The position numbers were made by a program, and so were the translations under genes. Below the pieces are notes generated by a model. That model made no database searches and had not been told where the DNA came from. It was given only the letters and a program-made list of their open reading frames with translations. A stretch of DNA of 38,853 nucleotides from CAZAKZ01 sp964485695 (GTDB lineage: Bacteria > Planctomycetota > JAFGQW01): positions 1 to 38,853 of the forward strand of contig CAZAKZ010000041.1 of NCBI GenBank assembly GCA_964485695.1, in the 5' to 3' direction. This document shows, piece after piece, positions 16,723 to 24,481 of this stretch (its first letter is position 1; each line of letters opens with the position of its first letter).

Positions 16723-17709
16723 TCACTTCGTGATCGTGAAGCTGTACGTGTTGCTGATGGACTTGACGTTGTAGGGCTCCCCGGCCTTGAGGGAGAGAAA
16801 GGCGCTGTGCAGGCGCACGCCGACAAGAGCTGAATTACCGGGAATGGCGATGCCGGCGCTTCCTTTCCCGCTCGAATCCAGAAATCCTGTGTACCCCTTG
16901 AAGATCATGGGCAGGTGCCCCTGAATTGTGATGAGGAGGAGGTCGTCCAGGGACAGGTGGAGCCTGCGCTTCCCGATCGGGACGGGACCGGTGCCCAGCG
17001 ACGTGCCCGCCTGGTACGACAGGCCGGCGTCCGCCGGAGAGCTGAGGGCCAGGATCACGGTGGCTCCCGGCCTGGGAGATCCGGAACCCGTGATGGTGGC
17101 GTCGGGGTAGGTCAGCCGGACGAGGAGGGGGCCCAGCGGATCGAACGACTGGGCCGTGGGGCTCGAATAGGCCCCGGGCCCCTGGCCATAGACCCGGTAG
17201 TAGGCGAGACTCGGGGTAATGGTCTGATGGTCGGTGGAGGAGGTATTCCCCTGCAGGGAGCCGCCCTGGTACCGCACCTCGATGGTCAAGCAGTCCACGC
17301 CGTTGTACTGGAAGGGATTCGCCAGCGTCAGGGTGCTCCAGGTATCTTTCGTACGCACCCAGGTGATGGGTCCGGCCGGAAGTACGACCAGGGGATTCGG
17401 CAGGTTCACAGCATACGTCGGCGAGGGCATTATTGACATCGTGGTGTGGCTCATGGTCATCTCGAACTTCATCGCCTTGAAGGTGACGCTGTTGCACGGC
17501 CTGAACGACACCATGGTGATCCGGGCCGGATTGCCGCCCATCATGGCGGCGGGTATGACCAGCTGGTACCGCCATTCCCCGTGGCTGTAGGGATTGAAGG
17601 GATAGTTGTTGCAGCCGAACGAGGTCGGCGGATTCGGAACGAATATATCACCTGAGGCCGCGGTGAAGGGCAGTACAGCCAGGATTGTCATGCTCATGAG
17701 AATCTTCAT
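16723..17709 (-). CDS. Secreted protein with C-terminal beta-rich module (family shared with neighbours)
   Basis: This is a 328-residue exported protein. The signal peptide MKILMSMTILAVLPFTAASG is followed by a Gly/Thr/Pro-rich beta region and a C-terminal module from about residue 205 that starts at the GSGSPRPGATVILAL segment. That module contains RRLHLSLDDLLL, a phrase with GYTGFLDSSGKG, and an IPGNSALVGVRL strand. The same pattern recurs in the next gene and in the truncated gene at 19492. I recall this type of C-terminal module from large Planctomycetota secretomes, but its function is not known to me. The ATG has a GAGGACAGG ribosome-binding site. No enzymatic motif is visible; an adhesive or structural extracellular role is possible. 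Confidence 0.78.
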   Translation of the reverse strand: MKILMSMTILAVLPFTAASGDIFVPNPPTSFGCNNYPFNPYSHGEWRYQLVIPAAMMGGNPARITMVSFRPCNSVTFKAMKFEMTMSHTTMSIMPSPTYAVNLPNPLVVLPAGPITWVRTKDTWSTLTLANPFQYNGVDCLTIEVRYQGGSLQGNTSSTDHQTITPSLAYYRVYGQGPGAYSSPTAQSFDPLGPLLVRLTYPDATITGSGSPRPGATVILALSSPADAGLSYQAGTSLGTGPVPIGKRRLHLSLDDLLLITIQGHLPMIFKGYTGFLDSSGKGSAGIAIPGNSALVGVRLHSAFLSLKAGEPYNVKSISNTYSFTITK

Positions 17710-17832
17710 CCTGTCCTCACTCCTCTCTGGCGAAGTAGAAATTGCTGTTCGTTGTTCACTGCGGACCGCGCTCGCCGATTACATCCTGGTCTCATCGAAT
17801 CATGACCGGCCATTCAGACGCAGGCGGCCTGA

Positions 17833-19221
17833 TCAAATCCGCATCACATGGGTATCCGGCAAGTACCGTATGCCGCTCGGCGCGTTCGCGTCGAGAACGG
17901 CGAGCGCAATCCAGAGTGGAACGCCGAATCCCCCCGGCGGTGGACTGAGCGATGTGAGGTCGAGTGTGCCGCGCGCTTCTCCACTTGCGTTCAGCACCAG
18001 CGGGCCCGGATTGAAGATCGCCGGCGCCAGGTTACCCAGAGTGAGACGAGTGGCCTCGTCGATCCGTAGGTTGATGCGCCTGCCGTCGGGAAGCGCCACG
18101 CCCGGCCGGACACCGGAGAGGCTCGCGGCGAGCATATATGGGCGCCCCGGACTTCGCGGACAGCTGAGCAGGATCGTCCACTTGTGCGGTCCGGTCTTCA
18201 GGGTCTGGATATGTCGGCCCCGGTAAAAGACAAAGTCGTAGTTGCTCACCGCTCGCATGAGCGACGTGTACCGCATCGAGGTGACGGTCCCGTCCATCGC
18301 CACGTAGGCCAGCCACTGGTTGACGGTCGAGGTGGTGGACGGCGTAAACGGTGTTGACACCCATCGCTGCACCGGTGCGGTCTGGAGATCGAACTTGCCG
18401 TTATACACGCGGACCGCGGTCTGCGCGCCCGCACGCAGGGTCGCGATCACCCCGCGCGGAGCCGACCCGGGTGTGAGACGATAGAGCCGGTCGTGATACG
18501 GCCCTTCGACATGGCCGTTCAGGACGTTCTGCTCGCAATGGTGCTTGGAACAAGGATTCCAGCCATAGTTCGATCCGTCGTTGAAGCTGTGAACCGTTCC
18601 ATCCGGAGCCAGCTCGAGCACCGGCCATTGCAGGGTTCCGGGCACGATCGTATTGTCGCAGATCAACAGGTTGCCGTTGTCGATGTTGCGGCCGATGTAC
18701 CCGGACGGCGCTGCCGTGCGGCCGATCCGGGCGGTGGTGAGCAACGTGGTCAGGACGCCGTTGCGGTCGACTTTCATCACGCGATAGTCCACACTGGTCG
18801 GATTGCGGATCATTCCGTTGAACACGTAGTCGCCGTCCGTATTCACGTGGAGGTGGTACGGCCGGTAGAAGTTGATCGTGTCCGGCCCGTAGATCGTGGT
18901 CTGCGCCAGGGTCGTTGGATCGAATCGATACAGCCCGGCCTGGCCCGGTGCGGCCGTCGAGACGAAGTCCCACGTGATCAAGGCGACAAAGTGCCGGTTG
19001 TCGACGTCCATGCAGTAGGAGACGGCATGCTGCGGCGGACGCGCCACGGTCGTCACCGTACCGTTGCCCTTGAGCAGGATGACCCCCTTGAGGAAGTTGG
19101 TGGGCTGCGAGACGGCCGCCCATGCTCCGCCTGCGATGTATTCATCAGCATGATACGTCTGCGAAGCGGCAGCACCGGCCAGCACCATCACCAGGATCCA
19201 GCCTGACAGCTTCATGTTCAT
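17833..19221 (-). CDS. Secreted beta-propeller-like protein with the shared C-terminal module
   Basis: This is a 462-residue exported protein with a signal peptide (hydrophobic WILVMVLAGAAAS, cleavage near residue 20). Residues of about 25-340 consist of repeated short strands with Asp/Gly/Asn turns, such as MDVDNRHFVAL, HVNTDGDYVFNG, IDNGNLLI and ELAPDGTVHSF. This is the pattern of a six- or seven-bladed propeller that could bind ligands. The last 120 residues resemble the C-terminal module of the neighbour at 16723 (ALPDGRRINLRIDEATRLTL, then NASGEARGTLDL). GGAGA lies 8 bases before the ATG at 19221; a second ATG two codons later is equally possible. The two secreted genes face the same way with 123 bases between them and were probably duplicated or co-acquired. 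Confidence 0.78.
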   Translation of the reverse strand: MNMKLSGWILVMVLAGAAASQTYHADEYIAGGAWAAVSQPTNFLKGVILLKGNGTVTTVARPPQHAVSYCMDVDNRHFVALITWDFVSTAAPGQAGLYRFDPTTLAQTTIYGPDTINFYRPYHLHVNTDGDYVFNGMIRNPTSVDYRVMKVDRNGVLTTLLTTARIGRTAAPSGYIGRNIDNGNLLICDNTIVPGTLQWPVLELAPDGTVHSFNDGSNYGWNPCSKHHCEQNVLNGHVEGPYHDRLYRLTPGSAPRGVIATLRAGAQTAVRVYNGKFDLQTAPVQRWVSTPFTPSTTSTVNQWLAYVAMDGTVTSMRYTSLMRAVSNYDFVFYRGRHIQTLKTGPHKWTILLSCPRSPGRPYMLAASLSGVRPGVALPDGRRINLRIDEATRLTLGNLAPAIFNPGPLVLNASGEARGTLDLTSLSPPPGGFGVPLWIALAVLDANAPSGIRYLPDTHVMRI

Positions 19222-19432
19222 GACCGAAGTCTCCTACCACATTTGCACATTCGTGTCGGACCCATCGTCCCCGGAGCGGGCCACGTTCAGAGATTGAACA
19301 TAGCGCTTTTTTACCATTTCCGTGTTCTTTTTACAATGATGTGGCGGTCGGCCGGCCCTCCATGATTCCGTTTCAAATCGTAACCGGAAGCCATCAGGTG
19401 GACGTATCTGAGAGTGCGCCAGGGGGGGGAGC
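19222..19432. other. Intergenic region upstream of the two secreted-protein genes
   Basis: These bases hold no supportable gene. A TTGTAA-like element and several A-rich stretches on the minus strand could form the promoter of the propeller gene, but no convincing -35/-10 pair was found. An eight-G tract lies at 19422-19429. Confidence 0.3.
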
Positions 19433-19460
19433 TTGACAGGCTGACCCTAGAAAGTAGACT
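19433..19460 (+). promoter_or_regulatory. Sigma-70-like promoter before the truncated secreted-module gene
   Basis: A perfect -35 hexamer TTGACA (19433-19438) is followed after 16 bases by TAGACT (19455-19460). Transcription would begin near 19467, about 25 bases before the ATG at 19492. Confidence 0.5.
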
Positions 19461-19491
19461 GAGGATTAAGGTAATTCTCAGTAGTTGATCC

Positions 19492-19767
19492 ATGTCGCGA
19501 TTGTGTTGCATCCTCATCACTCTCGCGATCACGAGCTACGGAAATATCCCGCTCAATCCGGATCCGCTGCTGGCAATGTCTCTGTCCTGTCCCGCGATGT
19601 TCGTCGGCTTCACCGGAACGCTCAACATTCGAGGCGAGGCCGGCGCGTCGATACGCCTCCCGGGAGCCGTACCACGCGGAACGCGGTTCTTCCTGGCCGG
19701 GATCGTATTGGCGACCGGCGGGAAGTTACTCGAGATATCCGAGGCCTTCGGCGTGACCGTCGAATAG
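19492..19767 (+). pseudogene. Truncated member of the secreted-module family (C-terminal remnant)
   Basis: This 91-residue frame matches only the end of the C-terminal module seen in the genes at 16723 and 17833. It has IPLNPDPLLAMSLS, then GFTGTLNIRGEAG and IRLPGAVPRGTRFFLAGI, in the same order and spacing as the DDLLL, GYTGFLDSSGKG and IPGNSALVGVRL segments of the 16723 protein. The N-terminal body and a clear signal peptide are missing; only MSRLCCILITLAITSYG precedes the module. It lies on the opposite strand to its relatives. A good promoter sits just upstream but no ribosome-binding site is obvious. It is best read as a decayed or partially deleted copy; a small secreted protein is the alternative. 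Confidence 0.55.
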
Positions 19768-19790
19768 CTCAGGCCGGCTCGAGGAGTGAA

Positions 19791-21350
19791 CTACAGCGCA
19801 AGCTCCAGGAATGAAAGAAACGCCCGGAGGTCGGGGAAATCGCAATCCGCCTCGGCCACGAAGCGGCGGTCGTAGAGGAGGCACACCTTGCGGCAGCCCG
19901 CCGCGCGGCCGGCTTCGACGTCGAAGAGGTAGTCGCCCACGCTCATGCACTGGTGGGGCTCCACGCCGAGGCGATGCATGGCTTCCAGGAGCGGCGCTGC
20001 CGAGGGCTTGTAGAGACCGGTATCCCGGGTCACCACCGTGTCGAACGTGAGGCCGAACTTCTCCATGAGGAACTCGACGTTTTCGCCGGAGTTGTTCGAT
20101 ACCAGCGCGGTCTTCACTCCCTTTCTGTGCAGGAAGTCGAGGACCTCCACGGCCCCGTCCTTCACCTCGGCCTTGCGTGATGCCTCACGTTCGTATTTCT
20201 CGAGCAACGCCCACTTCTTCTCCCGTTTCGGGCTTTCCATGGCATTGATCTCGTCGATGATGGAGTGGCCCTCCACCTCCAGGTCCTTCCGGATGGCCAC
20301 CCAGTCATACACGGAATGGATGAGGGTGCCGTCCATGTCGAAGAGGAAGGCGTCGATGCCTTCGAGGAGCCACGCCTTCAGGACCTCGTCCCGCTCGAAC
20401 CGAGGCAGGCCGGTGGTTGGTTCGGCAACAGCAGGGCCGGCCCGGCCGATCCAGGTGAAGGGGATCCCCGCTCCGGCATAGTCCGCCTCGAGCTTGGCCG
20501 CGCCTGGCTCCGCGCACCCCACCAGCAGCGCACCCGATCCGATAAGGCCCAGGGGATCCATGTGCATCCGGCGGCACAGCGCCTCGGTGACCGGTAGCAC
20601 CGGGATGCCCTCGCGCTTTACATCCAGGCGCCGGCCCGCGGCCCGGGCCATCTCGTGAAGCGCCTCGCCCACGCCGCCTTCGGTGACGTCGTGAAGTGCT
20701 GTGACGTGGGGATTCGCCGCGGCCAGGGCCGCCTCCGGAACCACGGAGATCCAATCCCCGGCCAGGATCTCGCCGGCCTCCTCCAGGGCATCCTCCCCGT
20801 GGAGCTTCCGGTATCGATCCCCGAACTCCTCCACCAGGATGGCCGTGCCCTCCAGGCCGCCCCACCGGGTCATACCGATGCGGTCGCCCTCCCCGAGGCC
20901 CCCGGTGGTGAGGGGCCGCCCCGTCACCTTTCCGAGCATGGTGCCGGAGATCACGGTGCGGGGCAGGCCGGGCGACACCTCGGTGTGGCCGCCGAGGAGC
21001 GTCACGCCGAGGCGGCAACACGTCTCCCGGATCTGACCGAGGACGGCTTCGACCTCCGAGGGCGCCGCCTCATCCGGCGAGACCAGGACCACGGCCGTGA
21101 AGAACATGGGCTTCGCGCCCCGCACGGCCACGTCGTTGGCATTCACCACGACCGAGAGCTTCCCGGCCTCCTTCGAGGTGAAGGTGATGGGATCCGAGGC
21201 CACGGCCCACACCTCCTCGCCCAGGGTCACCAGGGCGGCGTCCTCCCCGCAACCGGGGCCCAGCAGCACCTCGGGCGGCAGGGGGGTCTTCACCTTGTCG
21301 GCCAGGAACTCCCAGGGGATCTTGCCGGGAGGAAATCTATTATGCTCCAT
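19791..21350 (-). CDS. HypE/AIR-synthase-like protein fused to a HAD phosphatase
   Basis: This is a 519-residue two-domain protein. Residues 1-325 belong to the AIR-synthase/HypE/ThiL superfamily: GCGEDAALV near residue 33 for nucleotide binding, VVNANDVAVRGAKP near 68, LLGGHTEVSPG near 118 and DVTEGGVGEALHEMA near 223. The HypE C-terminal Pro-Arg-Ile-Cys tail is absent. Residues of about 330-519 form a HAD hydrolase with FDMDGTL (motif I), LVSNNS (II), GLYKPS (III lysine) and VGDYLFDVEAG (IV). The parent domains activate carboxamide or formyl groups with ATP and remove phosphate from small molecules. The fusion implies consecutive steps, but the substrate is unknown. No ribosome-binding site precedes the ATG; a TACAAT element ends nine bases before it, hinting at a nearly leaderless transcript. 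Confidence 0.85.
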   Translation of the reverse strand: MEHNRFPPGKIPWEFLADKVKTPLPPEVLLGPGCGEDAALVTLGEEVWAVASDPITFTSKEAGKLSVVVNANDVAVRGAKPMFFTAVVLVSPDEAAPSEVEAVLGQIRETCCRLGVTLLGGHTEVSPGLPRTVISGTMLGKVTGRPLTTGGLGEGDRIGMTRWGGLEGTAILVEEFGDRYRKLHGEDALEEAGEILAGDWISVVPEAALAAANPHVTALHDVTEGGVGEALHEMARAAGRRLDVKREGIPVLPVTEALCRRMHMDPLGLIGSGALLVGCAEPGAAKLEADYAGAGIPFTWIGRAGPAVAEPTTGLPRFERDEVLKAWLLEGIDAFLFDMDGTLIHSVYDWVAIRKDLEVEGHSIIDEINAMESPKREKKWALLEKYEREASRKAEVKDGAVEVLDFLHRKGVKTALVSNNSGENVEFLMEKFGLTFDTVVTRDTGLYKPSAAPLLEAMHRLGVEPHQCMSVGDYLFDVEAGRAAGCRKVCLLYDRRFVAEADCDFPDLRAFLSFLELAL

Positions 21351-21394
21351 GGGAAACTATTGTATCAATCGCGTCAGGCTCGTCACGGCCGCGG

Positions 21395-22729
21395 TCAATC
21401 CTCCAGATTGGGATCCATGGGCAGGGAAGCCAGAGCTGCCAGTTCGATCACGGCCTCCGGAGGAACCACCACGGTCACGCGTTTCGCCTCGTAGCGCCTG
21501 ACGCCCGCCACCGGCGTGCGGCGAACCACCTCGAGGCGCGCCGCGCGATCCCGCGGACGGGCCTTCCACAGCTTCTCGAACTCCTCGGTGCTGGTCATCC
21601 TCTGGAAGTCGAATCTCAGAACCAGGTCGCCTTTTTTCAGGTCGAGGCCCGCGCGGTTCTTGCCGATGCGGGTCAGAATCGGGGACTCCGGGTTTCTCCT
21701 CGCCTTGAGCCCTAGCACGAAGGCGCGCCACTCCGCCTCCAGGTCGTGGGGGTCTACCTTGCAGATGCGGGTGAAATTCTCCTCTGCGGTGTACTTCTGG
21801 CCGGCGTGGTTCATTTCCCGGAGGAACTTCATGAACACCTTTCTCCGCCGTCCGTCCTCGCCGTGCGTCATGAAATAGGTAAAACTCCAGGACAGGGCGT
21901 AGTGCCGGGCGTTGAACTCGTGGTCGGGGGAATGGAAGACCGCGTAGAGGTCCCAGGCGGGTTTCCCGTTGGACTTCTTTTCCCTCAGCAGGTGTTTTGC
22001 CAGGGCGAGGCGCGTGGGGGGCAGGTAGTCCACCGTGACGGCTCGCCTGGACAGCGAGTAGGAGCAGCCCTCGAAGTAGGTGGCCAGGGCTTCGTCGATC
22101 CACATCGGAAACACCGCTCCCGGCAGCATGGCCTGCACGAACTGGTGCGCACCCTCATGAAATACCGCACCGTAGAACATCTCCGGCTCGGTCTCATCGT
22201 AGTAGGTCACCAGGGTGGAGCCACCGATGATGAAACCCGGCGTTTCCCGCGGCTGCGGCTGCCCCCCCTCGCGGTTCATTTCAGCGTAGTCCTCGTACCC
22301 GTAATGGATATGGATGCACTTCTTGTTAGCGGCCTTGCTCTTCAGCCCGAATTTGTCCTTGAAAACTAGCGTGTATTTCCTGTAGAGGTCGTCCAGGAAG
22401 GGCTGGATCTCGTATTCGATGATGAAGCGCGGCACGTTGGTGATGACGCGGTAGTGTTTGGTGGAAATCCTCCTGGCTTTCCTCCAGTGGGCGTGCTTCC
22501 TGTCCTTCTTCTCCCACCGGGCCAGCGTCTTTTTCATCTTCGACGGAAACCACCGCCGGTGGTACTCGAAGAACCCGCTCTTCTGCGCCTCCTCCGGGGT
22601 GACCCACTTTCCGTTTCCGATGTGGACCTTACCGGCCCTGTCCCCGGAGGCATGCGCGGCCAATGTGAATGCGACAGTGCACACAGCCGCGACAAGAACC
22701 TGCTTCGCGAACGAACCGCGATCCGACAT
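21395..22729 (-). CDS. Secreted DUF1570-like gluzincin metallopeptidase
   Basis: This is a 444-residue exported protein with a signal segment (VLVAAVCTVAFTLAAHASG). The zinc site is HEGAH (His191, Glu192, His195) with a downstream Glu213 in WIDEALATYFEG, the gluzincin arrangement found in DUF1570 and peptidase MA-like proteins, which are common in Planctomycetota. Residues 50-110 are strongly basic. A PDZ-like region occupies about 345-415 (NRAGLDLKKGDLVLRFD). It probably cleaves proteins or peptides outside the cytoplasm; the substrate is unknown. GGAG lies 7 bases before the ATG. The next gene downstream is the HypE-like/HAD fusion after 44 bases; a promoter candidate with TTGACA lies 78-83 bases upstream. 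Confidence 0.82.
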   Translation of the reverse strand: MSDRGSFAKQVLVAAVCTVAFTLAAHASGDRAGKVHIGNGKWVTPEEAQKSGFFEYHRRWFPSKMKKTLARWEKKDRKHAHWRKARRISTKHYRVITNVPRFIIEYEIQPFLDDLYRKYTLVFKDKFGLKSKAANKKCIHIHYGYEDYAEMNREGGQPQPRETPGFIIGGSTLVTYYDETEPEMFYGAVFHEGAHQFVQAMLPGAVFPMWIDEALATYFEGCSYSLSRRAVTVDYLPPTRLALAKHLLREKKSNGKPAWDLYAVFHSPDHEFNARHYALSWSFTYFMTHGEDGRRRKVFMKFLREMNHAGQKYTAEENFTRICKVDPHDLEAEWRAFVLGLKARRNPESPILTRIGKNRAGLDLKKGDLVLRFDFQRMTSTEEFEKLWKARPRDRAARLEVVRRTPVAGVRRYEAKRVTVVVPPEAVIELAALASLPMDPNLED

Positions 22730-22783
22730 GGAGCAAACTCCAGGGCATCAATGCTGACGTGGTACAGACGGGGATCCCACAGA

Positions 22784-22812
22784 GGTGTAAGGAATAATTG
22801 AAATCCTGTCAA
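22784..22812 (-). promoter_or_regulatory. Candidate promoter of the DUF1570-like gene
   Basis: On the minus strand TTGACA (22812-22807) is followed after 17 bases by TACACC (22789-22784), a perfect -35 with a poor -10. It lies about 55 bases upstream of the ATG at 22729. Confidence 0.35.
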
Positions 22813-22844
22813 GTGGACTTTCCGGGAGGGTCAGTTCGGATGCG

Positions 22845-23420
22845 TCACTCCCGCACCATGGTCACGAAGTCGACGATGCTGCTCGCCTTCAGGTGACTCA
22901 TGTAGCGCTTGTGCCACCGGTAATGAACGCCATTCTTCGTGAACTCGCAGATCCGATACATTTGATACTGGAGTCCGTCGCCGGTCTCCACGTCCCTGAA
23001 CTTGGGATCCGCTCCGGCGGTCTCGCCCCACAGCTCCCGGATGAACGACTCGGTACGGGAAAGCGTCATGCCGATTTCCTTCTCTCCCGTGTAGAACTCT
23101 CCGCCCACGCCCCGGAGCCGGCCGCTTTCGTCGAACATGAGCGTGACGCGATGCACGGCACCGCGATAGCTGCTCGTCGCCGTGTCCCTGTACTGTACGA
23201 AAGTGTGGTCCTCGGCCCCCTCGACGTGGGAGAATACCCCCCAGTGCGCCTTGTCTTGTTTTTTCTTGAAGTTCTTTTTAAGTAACCATGCCTCGATCTT
23301 CTCGAGGTCTCCCACGGGATTCTCCGGGGAAACACCGAGTGCGCCCCCGGATGACATGGTGAGGTAGGCCGGAATGCCGGCCAGAGCGACGAAAACCATC
23401 AAAACCATGAACTTCTTCAT
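22845..23420 (-). CDS. Small exported protein of unknown function
   Basis: This is a 191-residue protein with an N-terminal signal or anchor (MKKFMVLMVFVALAGIPAYL). It is followed by a mixed alpha/beta body with lysine-rich (LLKKNFKKKQDK) and aromatic segments (YRGAVHRVTLMFDESGRL, YRICEFTKNGVHYRWHKR). I do not recognise a family. The ATG at 23420 is supported by GGAGGA about 8 bases upstream, and the hydrophobic signal begins there. The untranslated leader contains an inverted repeat ending in this ribosome-binding site, suggesting translational or transcriptional control. It is divergent from the AlkD-like gene and upstream of the metallopeptidase on the same strand. Confidence 0.7.
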   Translation of the reverse strand: MKKFMVLMVFVALAGIPAYLTMSSGGALGVSPENPVGDLEKIEAWLLKKNFKKKQDKAHWGVFSHVEGAEDHTFVQYRDTATSSYRGAVHRVTLMFDESGRLRGVGGEFYTGEKEIGMTLSRTESFIRELWGETAGADPKFRDVETGDGLQYQMYRICEFTKNGVHYRWHKRYMSHLKASSIVDFVTMVRE

Positions 23421-23430
23421 TGGTAAGTCC

Positions 23431-23465
23431 TCCGAAAATCTTATTCTTATGCAGAAATTTTCGGA
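23431..23465 (-). promoter_or_regulatory. Inverted repeat touching the Shine-Dalgarno site of the 191-residue protein
   Basis: TCCGAAAAT and ATTTTCGGA are perfect 9-base arms separated by 17 bases. In the minus-strand transcript the 3' arm runs directly into the GGAGGA ribosome-binding site of the gene starting at 23420, so folding would hide part of it. Alternatively it is a DNA operator overlapping a TAAGAT -10-like element. Confidence 0.45.
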
Positions 23466-23563
23466 ATTCGGGCCGTCCATTCGTCAATCGAAGTTTCGTT
23501 TCCCCTCCCAGATCGAGCCGTTAAAATGGAACCTCCAGGCCCGAGAGAATCAGGAGGAACGCG

Positions 23564-24247
23564 ATGGAATACAAGGACGTGATGGCCGAGCTGGAGTCCA
23601 TGGGCACGGTGCAGAACCGTAAGGTCTATGCCCGCCACGGCGTCGGTGAAAACATGTTCGGCGTCAGCTACGCCAATATCGGGAAGCTGAAGAAGAAGAT
23701 CAAGGTCGACCAGGCCCTGGCCGAGAAGCTGTGGGCGAGCGGGAACCACGACGCCCGCGTGCTGGCCACCATGATCGCGGATCCCACCGGGATGGACGAG
23801 CGCACCCTCGAGGCGTGGGCCAGGGACCTGGACAACTACGTGGTGACGGACGCTTTCAGCAGCCTGGCCGCACTGACGCCGGTGGCCAGAAAGAAGATAC
23901 AAAAATGGACCCGGGCGAAGGGAGAGTGGGTCTGCACCACGGGCTGGAACCTCCTGGCCCGCCTGGCCGACGCACCCCGGGGCCTCCCCGACTATTACTT
24001 CGAGCCCCACCTGGAGGCCATCGAATCGCAGATCCACGCGAGCAAGAACCGGGTACGTCACGCCATGAACATGGCCCTCATTTCCATCGGGACGCGCAGC
24101 AACCACCTCGAAAAGAAAGCGGTGGCCATGGCGAAGCGCATCGGGCCGGTGGAGGTGGACCACGGTGAGACGAGCTGCAAGACGCCGGACGCGGAGGCCT
24201 ACATTCGTAAAACCAGGGAGTATCGAAAGAAGAAGAAAGAGCCCTGA
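23564..24247 (+). CDS. AlkD-like DNA alkylation repair protein
   Basis: This 227-residue cytoplasmic protein belongs to the AlkD/AlkC-type HEAT-like repeat glycosylases (DNA alkylation repair family). Characteristic stretches are GENMFGVSYANIGKLKKKIK (about 28-47) and LAEKLWASGNHDARVLATMI (about 52-71). The family removes bulky or positively charged N-alkylated bases without flipping them. Asp95 in NYVVTDAF lies where AlkD's catalytic Asp is expected, but the usual neighbouring Trp is not obvious, so activity may differ. A strong AGGAGG lies 9 bases before the ATG. The C-terminus is very basic (KKKKEP). It is transcribed divergently from the small exported protein. Confidence 0.85.
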   Translation: MEYKDVMAELESMGTVQNRKVYARHGVGENMFGVSYANIGKLKKKIKVDQALAEKLWASGNHDARVLATMIADPTGMDERTLEAWARDLDNYVVTDAFSSLAALTPVARKKIQKWTRAKGEWVCTTGWNLLARLADAPRGLPDYYFEPHLEAIESQIHASKNRVRHAMNMALISIGTRSNHLEKKAVAMAKRIGPVEVDHGETSCKTPDAEAYIRKTREYRKKKKEP

Positions 24248-24481
24248 CCGTCTGTGGATATATTTGCGCGAGGTACACTCAGGCGCAGTATCTCCATGGA
24301 GTCCGGAAAGTTATCCCCCGTGCAACCTCATGGTTATCCGGATCGGGTAGCCTTCACACAGATGGTATCCCCCCCCTTCTGCACCGCGATTCACCTCTCA
24401 ATCTGAAATTCAATCCCGGTGTCCGTCCGGTATTTGGAAGCCCCTGTCAACTTCCCCCTCCGAAGTGACGAAGAACCCGAT
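24248..24481. other. Intergenic region before the AsnB operon
   Basis: No supportable gene. It contains an eight-C tract (24369-24376). I could not find a convincing sigma-70 or sigma-54 promoter, although the first gene of the operon must be transcribed from here or from further upstream. Confidence 0.3.
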
